Shown: positions 13,437 to 26,700, numbered from the stretch's first letter. The stretch is 64,000 bases of DNA from Raphanus sativus (GCF_000801105.2 NC_079515.1:18437407-18501406); one strand, 5' to 3'. The notes: generated by a model not told the origin, from the sequence alone. A program made the numbers and translations.

Positions 13437-15899
13437 TTACAGAAGCATCACATTCTCAACATGGTTTGTAAAGGTGAAGATTGCTTCGGGGCGATAATGA
13501 CCCATCGATACCTTCCCTTCAATTCCTTTGATCTCAACTCTTCTAACGCTCTGTCTCTCCAGATTGTAGTAGAAGACATGGAATGGATGGGTCCAACGAT
13601 GTGGCGCCCAAACAATTTCACCCGTATCAATTGCCCAAATTGATCTCATGGTCCAAAAGGCTGCATCTGGCAAATGAAAGATATGCTTTGACCATTTCTC
13701 CTTCTCAGGATCATCTAGAACCCATAACTGACCATTGATACTACTATCATAGACTATGACACCTAACTTTCCCTTGTAGTTTATTAACGTCAAGAACGAA
13801 TACAACTTAGAGTTCTCATCATCTATTTGTATAAACCTAAATTTCTCATACTTAACGTCAAAGCATGCTATCACTGTATTCAAGTTGCCGCGAGCTATGT
13901 AATACAAAATCCCGTTGATGCATATCCCACTTCCGTAATTCTCAGGAACATGCGGAAACAAACATGCGATCTTCCTCCATGATGGTTTTCCTTTACCTAC
14001 CGTCAGAACTTGATGCTCTCTAGAGTTAATTTGTTCTCTATACCTTGCCACAGTCATGCACAAAACCTTGAGTTGATCCTCGATTGGATCATACCCTAAA
14101 AAGCTTCTGAAATCCTTATTCTTTGCTAACACTTTAGGTAAATGTACCTGCTGACCCGTGCTAGGGTTACATATCACAGGGACCCTTTCCATCTTTTCCT
14201 TTAACATCTGCCTATCGTTTAGATAGATAACCCCGTTGGTGGGTATACAAGTTTCCTTGTACCAATCTCCGGAGACCCCCATATGATAATCTGCTATTAC
14301 AACCTGCTCATCGCCATTTTGAGGCTGAGGGGACGAGAAGAAATGCCACTTGCCGCCAAATTCGAACGTGAACAGAAGACGTGGCCGAGTTGACGAACAT
14401 GTCAGGAATGATTTCGTGAAATATGGATTGCAAAGTAAGGAACCCCACTGCTTCGAGACGAAACGGAATTTGGCAATGGTTTTTGCCGGTAATCTCTTGA
14501 GTATCTCCATGATAAGATCGATGGGAAGCGTCTCTGGGTTCCCTCCTACATAAGTTGAGGAGGTAAACTTTCGGACGGAGTGAGAAAAAAGTTAGAGAGA
14601 GGTGAGAGACTTTTCTCTCTAGGTTCTCTCCCCCTCGACCTCTTCTCTCGGCGACTCTTGTAATCTCCGTCACGGTGGCCGACGGTGCCTTCTCAACCGT
14701 CGGTCGCCACCCCAACTAGCGTTCCGTTCTCTGCCTTCTGTCCTGTAGCCAATCGTCCAACCCCCTCTTCCTTGTTTAAATCTCTCTGGATTCCGTCAAA
14801 TAGCGGCCGGATTTGACGGCTCTAAACAGAAGTTGAGTTGTTCTTGTCTTCTCTGGAGGATTGGCGAAGATGTAGTTGGGTCCCTTGCCTGCAGGAAGCG
14901 TCGATTAGAGGTAGATCTAGATTTAGGGTTTCGTTGGATCTGGGTCAGATCCGACTAGGTGGCTCCGCCGGACAGCAGAGCGTCGCTGCCTCTGCCTCTC
15001 TGGTTTGTCGCTGCCTCCTCTTGTCTCCACCTCTCCTTCAGTCGATTGATCAGCCAGAACTTCCCCATCTTGACCTTCGGATCTAAGATGAAAAGACGAG
15101 TTTGAGGCTCTCGTCGGGGACTTCTTCTTGTTATGATTTCTTAGCTCAAAATCTTGACGGCTCTACTAGCCGTTTGTGTTGTTGGAGCTTCGGTTCCTCT
15201 GTTCTTCATATTTCCGGAAGGAAGCCGTCCGTTGATGTTCCAGCCTCGTCCTTGTTCTGAAGCTAGAATCTTTTCAGTTGATGCTCGTGTGAAGGGACCG
15301 GAGTAGAGAGCCATGAACCTCCGCTTGTTTCCGCCTGCGTCGCTCCGCACCTATCTGCTAGCTTCTCTTCTTTGGATTAGGGTCTCCTGAAACCACCGGG
15401 TTTGGCTTCTGGAGATGTTTCAGCGTCTGGAGTGGACCTCATCGGTGCTAGCCGGACCAGGACCTAGTCAACCCTGCTTCGCCGTCGCACCCCTTCGAAG
15501 TCGCCTTCGGGATGAGCCTCGGTTCCTAGGCTCATTCTCCGGCTGGTTGCTCTAATGTTCGTGGCTCTTTGTGCAGGTTCCGGCATCAAGATTCAGCCTT
15601 GAACTACTGGATTGACATTTGAGTTTTGGTTTCATGTTTTAGCTAAGCTTTAATCACTTCTTAGGAGATGATTAAACCTTTGTTTCTCTGTGAAAGTCTT
15701 TTTTATCTTTTTTTGGGGCTTTCTAAGAGTCTTGCTTTAATTAGCTAATCCTAGATGCATAAGGTTTGATCTTCAAGCTCTGAATGTATCTCATGTATCA
15801 TTATCTTGGTAATGAAATTCACATTCTTGTCAAAAAAAAAAAAGTTGAGGAGGTCGTCGATGATTGTGTGCGGCGTCTGATGATCTTACAGTGATTCAT
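13437..15899 (-). pseudogene. F-box protein (FBA_3 type), 5' end split by a retroposon
   Basis: The body is an open frame from 14510 to the stop at 13437 (357 codons). It contains most of an F-box (MEILKRLPAKTIAKF...SKQWGSLL) followed by an F-box-associated type 3 domain (ICNPSTGQQ, FLGYDP, GKPSWRKI, ICINGILYYIA, VIACFDV). Such proteins are substrate adaptors of SCF ubiquitin ligases. In-frame sequence continues upstream as NPETLPIDLI, the normal start of an F-box, until it meets a 1.3-kb retroposon. Beyond it, at 15899-15842, the frame resumes to an ATG at 15899-15897. The insertion therefore falls about 20 codons into the original gene. Translation from the internal ATG at 14510 would lose roughly the first seven F-box residues and the leader. 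The rest shows no stop or frameshift, so the insertion is probably recent. A shortened functional protein cannot be excluded. Confidence 0.85.
14565..15841 (+). mobile_element. Non-coding poly(A) retroposon in the F-box gene
   Basis: A 1.28-kb segment ending in a 12-base A tract and flanked by 13-bp direct repeats AAGTTGAGGAGGT (14552-14564 and 15842-15854). These are the marks of LINE-machinery retroposition. It is GC-richer than its surroundings and has no long coding frame. The 3' part (GGTAATGAAATTCACATTC before the A tract) resembles plant LINE tails. It could be an internally deleted LINE or a Sadhu-like non-autonomous retroposon; the class is inferred. Confidence 0.8.
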
Positions 15900-16317
15900 T
15901 GGATTGTACTTCTCTCGGTTCATGGCAAAGTTTGTTCCGCTCTAAGAATACAATTAGGACACGTACAAACTGTACAGGTTTGTCAAAAAATATCTTTACT
16001 TTTATCATGCATTAACTTTTCAAAATCTTTAACTTAGTAGTCTTTTTCTGTATCTTTGACTTCTATATAATCCTTTAATCTTTTACTTTACTCAACCAGT
16101 CATCCACTGAACTTCAAATATATATATGGTAAAGATATCATCCCTTATGTGGTAAATATATCATCCCTTATATTAAGAGATAATAAACTTTAAAAAATAG
16201 ATTTTAATCTAAAAGTTTTTTACAGGTATATTATTTTGATGTGGTAACACCATAAAGTTTCATCCCCCGAAAGTTTCACTTAATAACACTTTAAATCTTG
16301 AATTTTTTTTACTAACA
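15900..16317. other. Upstream flank of the F-box gene, no gene seen
   Basis: Contains the original promoter side of the minus-strand F-box gene. No further gene is recognised. A phrase ATCATCCCTTAT is repeated at about 16137 and 16164. Confidence 0.35.
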
Positions 16318-17195
16318 CTTTTAACCTTGAAAATGACATCTCTATCATAAAAAACCCCCAAACTAAGAAAATGACCTGTTTAACAGGTTAAAACAGGGAC
16401 GTCTCGGTTTTTTTCCAAAAAAATATTTATTAATTCATAAAATAAAAAAATCATAAATTAATTATAAAGTCATAAAATAAATAAAATTCATAAAATTAAA
16501 TAAAACTTCAGAAAAATAAAAAAAATTCATAAAATCAAATAAAAATTTATAAAATTAAATTAAAATTCAAAACAATTGGTAAAAAATCATAAAAATCAAA
16601 TAAAATTCAGAAAATTAAAAAATAATCAGAAAGTAACTAAATATCAGAAGTTAAATAAAGTTAAAAATAAATAAATAATTAAAAATTATCAAAATATAGA
16701 AATTAAATAAAAATCATAAAATTAAATAAAAATTCATGAATTTTACAAACAACAATGTTTTTAACAACCATCAAATTGACATTTTAATCGTTTAAAAGTT
16801 AGTTTAATACAAGCATTATGCATATCAATGTTGACAATGACGATGATATGTCTGTTTTGAGAAAAATAATCTTGTAATTTTTTTAAAAATACCTTTTTAG
16901 TTTTTAATCTTTTTAACTTTTGAATTGTCTAACTTTTTGTGAATTTCATTTTATATAATTTTCTGAACTTTATTTAGTTTCTGAAATTTTATTTTATTTT
17001 GTTTTTATTTTATATTCGGAATTTTTATTTAATTTTCTGAATTTTTATTTAATTTTCTAAATTTTCTTTAATTTTCTAAAAATTTTAATTTATTTTTTGA
17101 ATTTTTATTTAATTTTCTTTTTTTACCTGTTAAACAGGTCAATTTTTTGGTTTGAAAGTTTTTTATGCTACACATGTCACTTTGAAGGCTTTATA
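16318..17195. repeat. Degenerate 0.9-kb inverted-repeat element
   Basis: The left arm (about 16318-16395, including CATAAAAAAC and GACCTGTTTAACAGGT) is found in reverse complement at about 17120-17195. Very AT-rich complementary arms lie between them (AAAATTCATAAAATTAAATA against TTTTATTTAATTTTCTGAAT). It looks like an old foldback element; no target duplication was found. Confidence 0.55.
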
Positions 17196-18110
17196 AAAAA
17201 TAAAACAAAAGTATATATACAATATAAATAAAAATAAATAGTAACTAAATATACAATATTAGAAATAGAAGTATTACATTAAAAATCTATCGTAGTATTA
17301 TCATTTGATATAAAAAATAGAATAATTAAATATAATAAATAGAAATAAGTAAATATACAATATACGAAAAAAAAAAAAAAATAAACGAAACATCTATCTG
17401 AAAATGCGTGGTAAATAAATAAAAAATAAATATACAATATAAGAAATAAATTATTACATTACAAACTATTATATTATTATAATAGGTAAATATAAATATA
17501 AGAAAAATAAATCATAGGTGAATATACAATATAAGAAAATATATAGTAAAAGAAAGAAACTTATAATAAATAAATATACAATATAAGAAAATAAATAATA
17601 AGTAAATATAAAATATAAAATATATATCTGAAAATATATAGTAAAATAAATGATAAGTAAATATACAATATAAGATATATACATATTACATTATACATCT
17701 ATGGTAATATTACAATTTGATATAAAAGAAAAAAAAGTAAAATAATTAAATATAAAATATAAGTAAAATAAATAATAATTAAATATACATTATAAAAATG
17801 TAAAACACTGCATTAACATCTATCTGAAAATGTATAGTTTTACATATTTATTATTTTCAAATATTTTCATAAGTAAATATACAATATAAGAAAAACAAAC
17901 ATACAATATAAGAAATAGAAATACTACATCAAACATCTATCATAATATTATCATTTGATATAAAATTAAGAAAATTAGAATAACTAAATATATAATATAA
18001 AAATAGAAAACAAGAAAATATACAATTAAGAAAAATAAATATTACATTAAAAATCTATCGTAAATAGAAACAGAAATATTACGTTAAATATAGTAAAAGC
18101 CTCCTTTATA
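17196..18110. repeat. AT-rich irregular tandem repeat region
   Basis: Phrases such as AAATATACAATATAAGAAA and ATCTATCGTAATATTATCAT recur many times with variable spacing (near 17287, 17696, 17935 and 18050). Open frames here are compositional artefacts. Confidence 0.6.
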
Positions 18111-19843
18111 TAGGAAAATATGTTTGGACAAGTTCACATGAAGATAGTGAAAAATCAACTTACAGAAAGTGTTTCTCATATGGCTTCATCACTCATACCT
18201 TCTTTCTCTATAGACAAAAGTGTTCTGCATTTTCTGCAGGAAAATGTAAAAATACAAAAAAACATATCCATCATTGAATCTTCCAATTATAGTGTTTTAA
18301 AATGCAAAGAAAATATAGAATAGAGACTGCATTTTGAATAAAAATATATGGTTTTCAAACGAGTAAGATAGAGAGATTGGCGAGTGAAAAATTATGGATT
18401 TTTACCACACACATGATTGTTTTCAGTCTTCTCATTTCAGCTCATTTTCCCTAAGAACAAAAAGAAAAAAATATAATGAGTTACAAATTTTTGGAATGCT
18501 GGTAAATAGTATTGAACAATAGCTAAGAAACAAAGTTCAGATCTATCATAAACAAAAACACTAGCCGTAAACATACGCAAGCAATGGTAAGACACAACCA
18601 AATCTATCACAAACAACGGCAACAAAAAGGAGTCAGGGACACAACCAAATCTATCATAAACAAACACACCAGCCATATATACAGCCACAATTAATATTAC
18701 AAGTTAAAAAGTATACCATATTGATCTTCAAGATGTACACAGAGCAAGATCTCAAAAGCAACAAACAGTGGTTTTGCCATAACATAGTGAAAAAGATTCC
18801 ACTGCCAAAAATCAGAACTTTAAAATTTACAAAACAACATGATGCTAACAAAGAGTAAAGGTTATAACCACACAAGATGTCATAGAGGGAGCATGCAGTG
18901 AAATCTACCATGATAAATTATAGCACGAAACAGTTACAAGGATGTAAATATAAATATGCAAAAAACAGAACTCAAGGATGATAAAAGCTTCTACTTTAGA
19001 CATCCTTAAACACACAAGGATCTAATTTTTATAGTTGTACCCAAACTAAACTTAGTCAAAACTCAGTATTACATAAACCCTCAACTGATTCAGATAATTA
19101 TCCTAACTTTAGCAATACAAAAGAGAAGTCAAGACATCAATTACAAAAAAAAAAGAAACTGATCGCCGTGATTGAGAAAGAACATGAACAAGTTGGAGAG
19201 CGAGAAGAAGGGTGAAGGAGAAGAGCAAAGTATGCGCTGAAACCACTTCTATACACCAATATTTCTTTACTCTTAAGTCTCTAAATCAGTCAGAGAGCCC
19301 CTTTTTAATACAGCTCACAATTCAAAATTTGATTGTGTGAAATTGGAGATTTTTTGCGGAAAATTTCAAGAGGTAAACACATAAGAGAAGAGAAAATGAT
19401 TTTTTTGTGTGGAAAAAATGGTTTTTTCGAGTCATCGATAGAGATGAGTTTCCACGACAAAGGTAGATGATGGCAAGCTTAGTTTACAATAATACTCTTT
19501 TACTTTTTGTGTATGACTGTGTATAAAAGTAAAGGACAATTTTGAAATTTTAACATGAGATTTATACTAAGGCTACAACTATTAGTTAGATGTTTCTTTG
19601 TTAAAAATACTCGAAGTGATATATTGTTAGAAACTAAATTAGAAAAAACTTAAAAATAACTATATTTTTTATTTGTAAAATAATTAAAAAAAATTGACGT
19701 GATAAAAGTTAATTTAGTATTTATCTAAAAATGAATAAAACTTTTTAAATATATTTAAATTATTTGTACATTTGTGTATCCGCCCGTATATTTAAATTAT
19801 TTGTACATTTGTGTATTCGCCCATAGGGCGGGTTTAACCCTAG
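18111..19843 (+). mobile_element. Helitron-like 3' terminus (body uncertain)
   Basis: The end at 19818-19843 has a short GC hairpin (CGCCC-ATA-GGGCG), then GGTTTAACC and the terminal CTAG followed by T. This is the classic Helitron 3' end structure and insertion context. A 35-bp segment including CGCCC is duplicated just before it. No helicase gene is present. The 5' boundary is not determined; the start given is only the end of the preceding repeat region. The 1.7 kb before it has no recognised gene. Confidence 0.5.
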
Positions 19844-19942
19844 TTATTTAAAAAGATCTAAATAAAGGAATGACATAGCAGCGTAAATAATTTTAAAAGG
19901 TAAGGGCATGATACTAATAGGGTTCTGATTTAATAGTATAGA
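19844..19942 (-). mobile_element. Helitron-like 5' terminus on the minus strand
   Basis: Read on the minus strand from 19942, the sequence starts TCTATACTATTAAATCAGAA and is preceded by A. This is the usual 5' end of Arabidopsis and Brassica Helitrons. It runs toward the plus-strand Helitron 3' end at 19843, which suggests one Helitron inserted into another. Confidence 0.45.
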
Positions 19943-20519
19943 TAAAATACATTACATAGAAATCTAAAGATAAACATAGCACATAGAGGAGACTAATAAA
20001 AAAAACCATAACAGAGAAAGAGAGACATTACTGATAAACAAAACACATAGAGACATATAAGACCAATCGAACCACAACAAAAAAGAGAAACCATAACTGA
20101 GATAGGGAAACACATAGAGACAGAGAGCCACAATAAACAGAGAAACTATCATGGAGCCAAAACCCATAAAAACATAAAAACATTGCAGCTAAAATTAAAT
20201 ATTGGAACCTAATTTTTATGGAGAAAAAACTAACCTCTAAACCATGTTCTCTAACTTGTAATCCCTAAACTACGACCTCTACTTTGTAACCCTAAATCCC
20301 TAACACAACTAAAAACCATAACATATATTTGTAATAGCCGTGTTACAAAAAACATTTTGTAATAAATTTTTGTAGTAATCAAATATACATAGTCAAACTT
20401 TTTTTAATTAATAATATTGCAAATTGCAAATACATATCACAAAAACATATTACTTTAACTAGAATCGAGTCTAAATCTGAGTCGGGACACGAATCTTCTC
20501 ACTCGTCTTCTTATAAATA
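19943..20519. other. AT-rich stretch, no gene seen
   Basis: The minus-strand frame at 19964-20167 is hydrophobic low-complexity translation without a domain. CCCTAAAC-like phrases occur near 20260-20310. Confidence 0.35.
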
Positions 20520-20831
20520 TTAATCGTTGGGAGGAGCCACGTGTAAGATTTCATAATCAGAATCATCTCCCACGACATATGATTCAATCTTTTTTTTATC
20601 AAAGACATATGATTCAATCCTTATTATCTCATTTGGCCCAACAACATCTTTATGAGTATCGTATTGCGATGCAGTTAGATCAACATTAGATTCAGATGGT
20701 TCATTTACTCCTTGGGGAACAACCTTCGTACATGTCCACCAGTCAGTCGCATTTCTACGGCGCATATGCGAATAAGGAATGAAACATACTTGATCACAAT
20801 TACCAAATAGTATGAAAAGATCGTACAACAC
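20520..20831 (-). pseudogene. CACTA-associated DUF4216-like fragment
   Basis: A 103-codon frame with QVCFIPYSHMRRRNATDWWT and TKVVPQGVNE. This pattern is like the DUF4216 segment that follows the transposase in plant CACTA elements (D/EQVxYxPYP...WWxxxKVxPRG). Only this piece is seen, with no neighbouring transposase domain, so it is a remnant. No termini were located. Confidence 0.5.
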
Positions 20832-21009
20832 GTTTAACTGCTTGTGCTTTTGCTTTTGTTAATACTGTTATCTTCTATGGATTGATGATTGAAAGGATAC
20901 TTTAGATACATAGTTTTTGGACTACATTACTGAAAACAATAATAAATTAAAATTTTAACAAGTGACAAGTGTCCAGTTACATGGTCGTATAACAAGTTGG
21001 TGCGACCTG

Positions 21010-22090
21010 GAGCAGCTTCAAACTCATGTTCTGGAAGATAATCCATGTACCAGAAAGGAAATGGGTCATAGCAAGACCTAGTGGGCTTATTGGAGAGCTT
21101 ATTGGCCTGATTCATGAAGTATTGGACCGAGAGAAGTTTATTGGCCTTGATGAGGCTTTTAAAGAGAAAGGAATGACTATGGACCAGCATGGACGACTAG
21201 TATGCAATGTGATTGACCAGGAAATGGATGGGAGGAAGCTGGATAGACAGGAAATGAAATGGGAGATCTGCTACGATCAGGAAATGCACTGTTCAAACCG
21301 ACATGGACGAGAAATGAGTTGGAAATGGAAGATGAAGAACAAGAGCTGGAAAGGGAACATGATGAGGAACTTTATCATCCAAATGAGCATAAGGAGCAGC
21401 ATGGTCGGACCTGGAACAAGATGGATCGAGCCCAAGCAAGATTTGTTCGAAAAAGGCCTTTATCGGCCCAAAAAGTGGAAGGACAAGCCAGCTTGGTTTA
21501 TTATTGACCCAATATGATTATGCACGACCATTATGGTCTATTTTAAGTTTATTTGGTTTTATTATTTATGTAAACTCGTTAGGAATAGGTTTTGGGCTTT
21601 ATAAACCCATTAGGAGTCGGTTTGGTGTTTTAAACCAATTAGCAATAGGATTTGGTTTTGGTTTTCCTAAATCACATTGGTTTAGGCTTAGGGTTTTATG
21701 TTTTATGCTTTTAAACAGCTGCACCACGTCCATGTATCATTCAGCCATTCTTTTATCAATAAAATCATTTTTTGGTGCAAACCAGTCTTGAGACGACACT
21801 GTCTCCTTTGTTCACAAGTGGTGAACGTGTTCTATATCACACTAAGGGAGAGTTAATCTTCTGTGATCCATCCTAGACACCAAGCAGGGTGAGCCTGTGT
21901 CTCAGGAGTAGCAAAACATCTTTAGAGCAGCTCATAGCTCTAAGGAGAAGACCACCTCCATCACCTTTCATCCACCCGCGCCCCCTTCAAGTGATCTAGG
22001 GAGAGACAGCCATTCCAAGGCTGCACCACAAGTTGAGCTGTTGAACCGAAAGCTAGATTGTGCCCTGTTTCCTTTTCTGTTCTTTTTGTT
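21010..22090 (+). mobile_element. LTR-retrotransposon remnant (Ty3/gypsy-like LTR)
   Basis: A GC-richer segment with a degenerate coding-like stretch (21026-21517: repeated DQEMDGRK, DRQEMKW and PKKWKDKPAWF phrases). It is followed by sequence resembling a retroelement LTR: GGGCTTTATAAACCCATTAG, an AATAAAATC polyadenylation-like signal near 21755, and a GAACGTG leader. Known Brassicaceae gypsy LTRs have this order. No paired LTR was found, so the class and limits are uncertain. Confidence 0.45.
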
Positions 22091-22401
22091 ATTATCTTTT
22101 CTTTTTTTTTTAATTGAGAAACTATATTGGATAAAATTACAAATTTTGAAATATCCATAAAAAATTCAATTAATATTTTTATTATAATTTTATTGAGAAC
22201 TTATTTTAAATATTACTAGTGGAGATGTTTTCAGGATTTTCCCACTCTTTTACCAAACTCCCCTACAAAGTATAGGACATGGTGTAACCACAGTAATTGC
22301 AAGTACAGTTATGAGCGTTTTTGAACGCGGATGATTGCGGTTTTAAATGTTTTTAAGAGATTTACACGATAGGTACAGTGTTTAGAAATTGATACATTTA
22401 C

Positions 22402-23068
22402 TAGGCGTGGACACGGGGCAAGTACTTACTGTTTTAGCTGTATTTGCTATCCGATTTGCCCCGTTCAAATATTACAAATTTTACTTTGTTACTTTACTTG
22501 TTCTAAATAAGTACTTGATCTTTCAAGTACTTGTTCAAAAATATAATACTTGCAATTTACTTGTCTTACTCTGTTATCTATATAATATGGACTAACACTC
22601 TACCAAAACTTTAAACTAATTTTACGTATATCTAATCTAACTTTTGAGTAGAATAACTTTGACTATATGTGAAAGTGAAAAAAAACCATGCTATCTATAA
22701 GTATAGGTTTAAGTTTTTTAAAAATATTTTTTGATATGAAAAGTACTAATGTGTAATAAAACAAAGAGAGTCATGCATACACTAGGTTGTTATAGATTTA
22801 TATCTCAAACCTATTAGTTATATACATTCCATAGATCTATAAGTTATATACATTCCACAGGAAATATATTTTACTTAATCTTAAACATAACTAAATGAGT
22901 AGTAAGTATTAACAATCAAATACTATTTTTCCCCTACTTGTTATTGGATCCGTATTTACAAGTAATACACTATTTTAACTTGATAGCAACAAATACTTGT
23001 TTTTTTCAAACGAGTACGAGGTAAGTAGTGGGTACGGGGCAAATACCAAGTATTTTTTCCCAGCCCTA
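22402..23068. mobile_element. hAT-type MITE with 8-bp target duplication
   Basis: A 667-bp element. The left end TAGGCGTGG and the right end read in reverse (TAGGGCTGGG) match the hAT-type start TAGGG.TGG. The flanking 8-mers ACATTTAC (22394-22401) and ACGTTTAC (23069-23076) differ at one base. Subterminal GGGGCAAGTACTTA and its inverse add further symmetry. No transposase is present. Confidence 0.7.
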
Positions 23069-23076
23069 ACGTTTAC

Positions 23077-23715
23077 AAGATGCTTATGACTGGTTAACTA
23101 TCAAATACAGTAAATATTAAATGATAATTAACAATATTTACATTTTATATAATTATAAAAGTATTAAAAGTCATAATACTATAATAAATATAAAAATATA
23201 TTAATAAAATTATACTATTAAATTTTAAAAATATAGAAAATATTTTTTTAAGTTTTGTAATATAAGTTAAAATATAACATATACATTTCACTATTTCTAC
23301 TTTTTCAATTTTAAAAGAATATTTACCTTCAACCACAAATGCTAACTGAAACTAGGTTTTAATTTTAAAAAGTTCGAGGGTTGAAACAATTTGAAATGAT
23401 TTTAAAGTTTTGTGTAATTATTTCAAAATGCTAACAACCAGTGCCAACCTCAAAAATTGAGTTTGAGGTTCTCACGAGGAAAACAAGGTGTTAAAAGTAA
23501 AACATAGAGAAACCTTGACATCCTAAAAGAAAAAAAAACCACAGCTCACGTGATTAAGGACTGATAAAGGTAATCTTTATGTGATCACAAGTATAAAAAG
23601 CAGTAGTAAAATACTAATAGTAGCCAAGGGAGCCAGATGATATGAAGAAGATTAACGAGATCAACATCATAGTTAAGAAAGAAAAAAAAATCCACAAGAT
23701 AAATAATCATTTTTT
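23077..23715. other. CSLD6 3' flank
   Basis: AT-rich. The final ~150 bases would form the 3' untranslated region of the minus-strand CSLD6 gene. No other feature is seen. Confidence 0.4.
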
Positions 23716-26700
23716 TTAAGTCAACTGAAACGATCCTCCATTAAGCTCCGAGTTCTTAATGGTGACGTAGAGAAGAGAGAAGCAAATAGCGATGAGTCCC
23801 GACCAAACATAAACAATTGTCGGAGTTCTTCCTCTTCTTCCCATCAATCCTTTGGCAAACGGATACATATGAACCAGAACCCAAACTGCGAAGAACGTCC
23901 CACCAACGAGATTGCTCCACTGTGGATTGTCACTGAAAACGGTCCGACAAAACGCGAAAAGAATGGCCACGATGTTCAAGATTATGATGGTTAACGGAGG
24001 AATCATCAAAGACGTCCATTTAAAGAGATAAAGATCAGCGAACTCGTCGTCTTCGTCATCCCCTGAAGATTTCGAAGTCAACGTGAAGGAGATTTCGATA
24101 CCAGCGATGACTTTGAGGATACCTTGAAGAACAGCAACCAAATGGGCGCTCGTACCGCCTATCAACCAGAACTGCTCGTTTCTCCACCATTCTTCTAAAG
24201 AGATACCTGACCACTTGACTTCAAGAACAGCTAACCCGCATAGAGACAAGGAGATTGTCAGAAGGTAACTGAGGAACCATTTGTTAAGGCTATCAACCAC
24301 GAACTGGCCGGAGAAGAGAGATAACGGCGGGAGGAAGCAATAGGTTAAGATGAAAATGCTGGTGAACGGGTAGATCCCGACGTTGAGGTAAGAGATTCTC
24401 TGGAGGAACTTGAGTTTCCTTCCGGCTAAAATAGCGTTGTTCCTGGAGAAGAAGATCTCGACTGATCCTGTAGCCCAACGGAGAACCTGGTGGAGCCTAT
24501 CGGTTAAGTTTATAGGCGCGGATCCACGGAACGCGTCTGGTTCAGTTACGCAATAGAATGATCTCCATCCTTTCTCATGCATTCTGAAACCTGTCACCAC
24601 GTCTTCGGTGACGGATCCGTAGACCCACCCGACGCTGATTCCCCACTCAGTCTTGTCCTCGTACCAGCATGATATGACGTTAACAGCCTCGCTCACGGCC
24701 GCGGGATCAAGCGGCTCCCGGCCGCAGGTCAAGGATCCAGGTGGACGTCCACGCGCGCTCGAATGTCCCATGGCTAATGGCTTTCCTTGGAACTCTGCCA
24801 CTTTTACGGAACTCACTAGCATACTCGAGCTACCGAAATGCTTTCGAATCAGATCGACATCAAACTGATCTTCCTCCTCAACTTCAACGTCAACGTCAAC
24901 GTAGTACGCTGCTTCAGAAGCTACGGTTGCAGGAGTTCGTTTCCTTTGCTGTGGGAAACAGCAGCTACAGCATCCAGACGGTTCTGTCTCCACGGGAACA
25001 AGAGGTGGGTCGAAACCGTAAAGAGCAGTTCGTCGGAACAAACATCCTGTCCCGACGTACATCGGACCTTGAATCCCATCGAGGGCCCGCAGGTTGATGT
25101 CGAAGAAGACGGTGTTTCTGTTAGCATAGCGGTCAGAGGGATCAATGCCTTCGAACCTCTGCGGAAACTGAACATAGCACACACGGTCGCCATCTTGGTC
25201 CATCATGAAACAGATCCCATCTCTAAATGCTATAGAGTTGTAGACGTAGTGGTCACAGTCTAAGTTCAATATGAACGGTCCGTTAGACATTATAGCTGAA
25301 GCTCGGACCAAGGCGTTCATAGCTCCTGCCTTCTTGTTATGCTCATAACCAGGCCGTTTCTCCCGGCTCACGTAAACAAACATCGGTAAACGAATGTCTA
25401 CTCCTTCAAAATCAAGCGCGTCTCCCTCACCGCCTCTCCCGTTAACAGGTTCGTCTTCAGGAGGATAAAGCAACACCTGCCAATAAAAAAAAATTAAATT
25501 AAATTAATTAATCTCCAAGTCAAAAAAGTTAAAAGAGATTCAGAGCATGTGTTTTATTTTTTTTACCTGTATAATACTAGCATGGTCGCCTCTGGAGTGG
25601 TTCTGACAAGGAACAGTCCAAGTACCAGGCCAATGCGTGCCGTCGCTCATCCAAGTAGCTTTAGGAGCTACTATAGCAGGCCTTGGTTCTTTGACTTGGT
25701 CCTCTTCAACTTTCACTTTCCAGTTCTTCCATTTCTCCAAAGCTTTAATCTCTTCTTTGCTATTAAACGCATCCGATCTCCTTCTTATCGAATGAGACAA
25801 CGCGTTTACCCGAACCTTAAACTCTTCGTAACCACGTTTCACGTACCTTCGCTCTCTAACAAAATCATGCCTCACTTTACCCTTGTAAGGATCTTTCTTC
25901 AGACCAAAGTAACTCTCCGGATTCCGAGGCTCGATCTTATGTTTCCTGCAAAAAGGTACCCATATTTTCGCAAAGCTAGCCGCTTCAGCCATTGCTTCGA
26001 ACGTTAGAAGAGACCCTCCATCGTCGGAGAGGTAGCAAGAAAGCTTCTCAATAGGATAATCAACGGCTAGTATGGAAAGGATTGTGTTGGCTGTAACCAA
26101 TGGAGGCTCCTTCTCTGCATCAGCAGTTGAAACAAACACATCGATTCCAGGAAGATCTGATTTCCCGGTCGGGTTATTCCGGTTTGGTGATTCGAATCTC
26201 GCTTTCAACGCTTCCGTGTCTGTTGCGTGGTTAACCGGATAAAGCCTAGGGATTTGGTCGATTAACCAAGAGAAAGCAAACCAGATTTCGCAGACCACGG
26301 AGAGACCCCATAGCCAGATTGCTTTCTCATTTGGGTTTCTCACTCTCCAAACGAGAAAGAAACATAGAGCTACGATTCGGACAAATATTAAAATCCTGAA
26401 AAGACAGAGAGAAAAAAAAAACACTGTCAGAAAATCTTAAGAAAACATCCTATCACGCTTTTTAAGACACATCACGTCACATCTCAAAGTGTTTGTAACC
26501 GACACGACAGTGAAATATCTCAAAGACATAGAGAGATAAGAGTATACCGATACAGAACCATGATGATCGGAGAGATTTTGACAACACGAGTTAAGGGCTG
26601 AGATATCTTGTAGAGCAAGGCATCTTCTTCTTCACTGATTCTCAGTTCGGTTTGATCCAAGTCTTCGTCTTTGTAAGAAGAGCCGGTGTCGATGTCTTGG

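Noticed and set aside
17469..17684. 71-codon hydrophobic minus-strand frame
   Set aside because: Low-complexity AT repeat translated as isoleucine and tyrosine; no membrane-protein family resembled.
24653..25263. Plus-strand frames opposite CSLD6 exon 3
   Set aside because: Shadows of the glycosyltransferase exon with no domain of their own.
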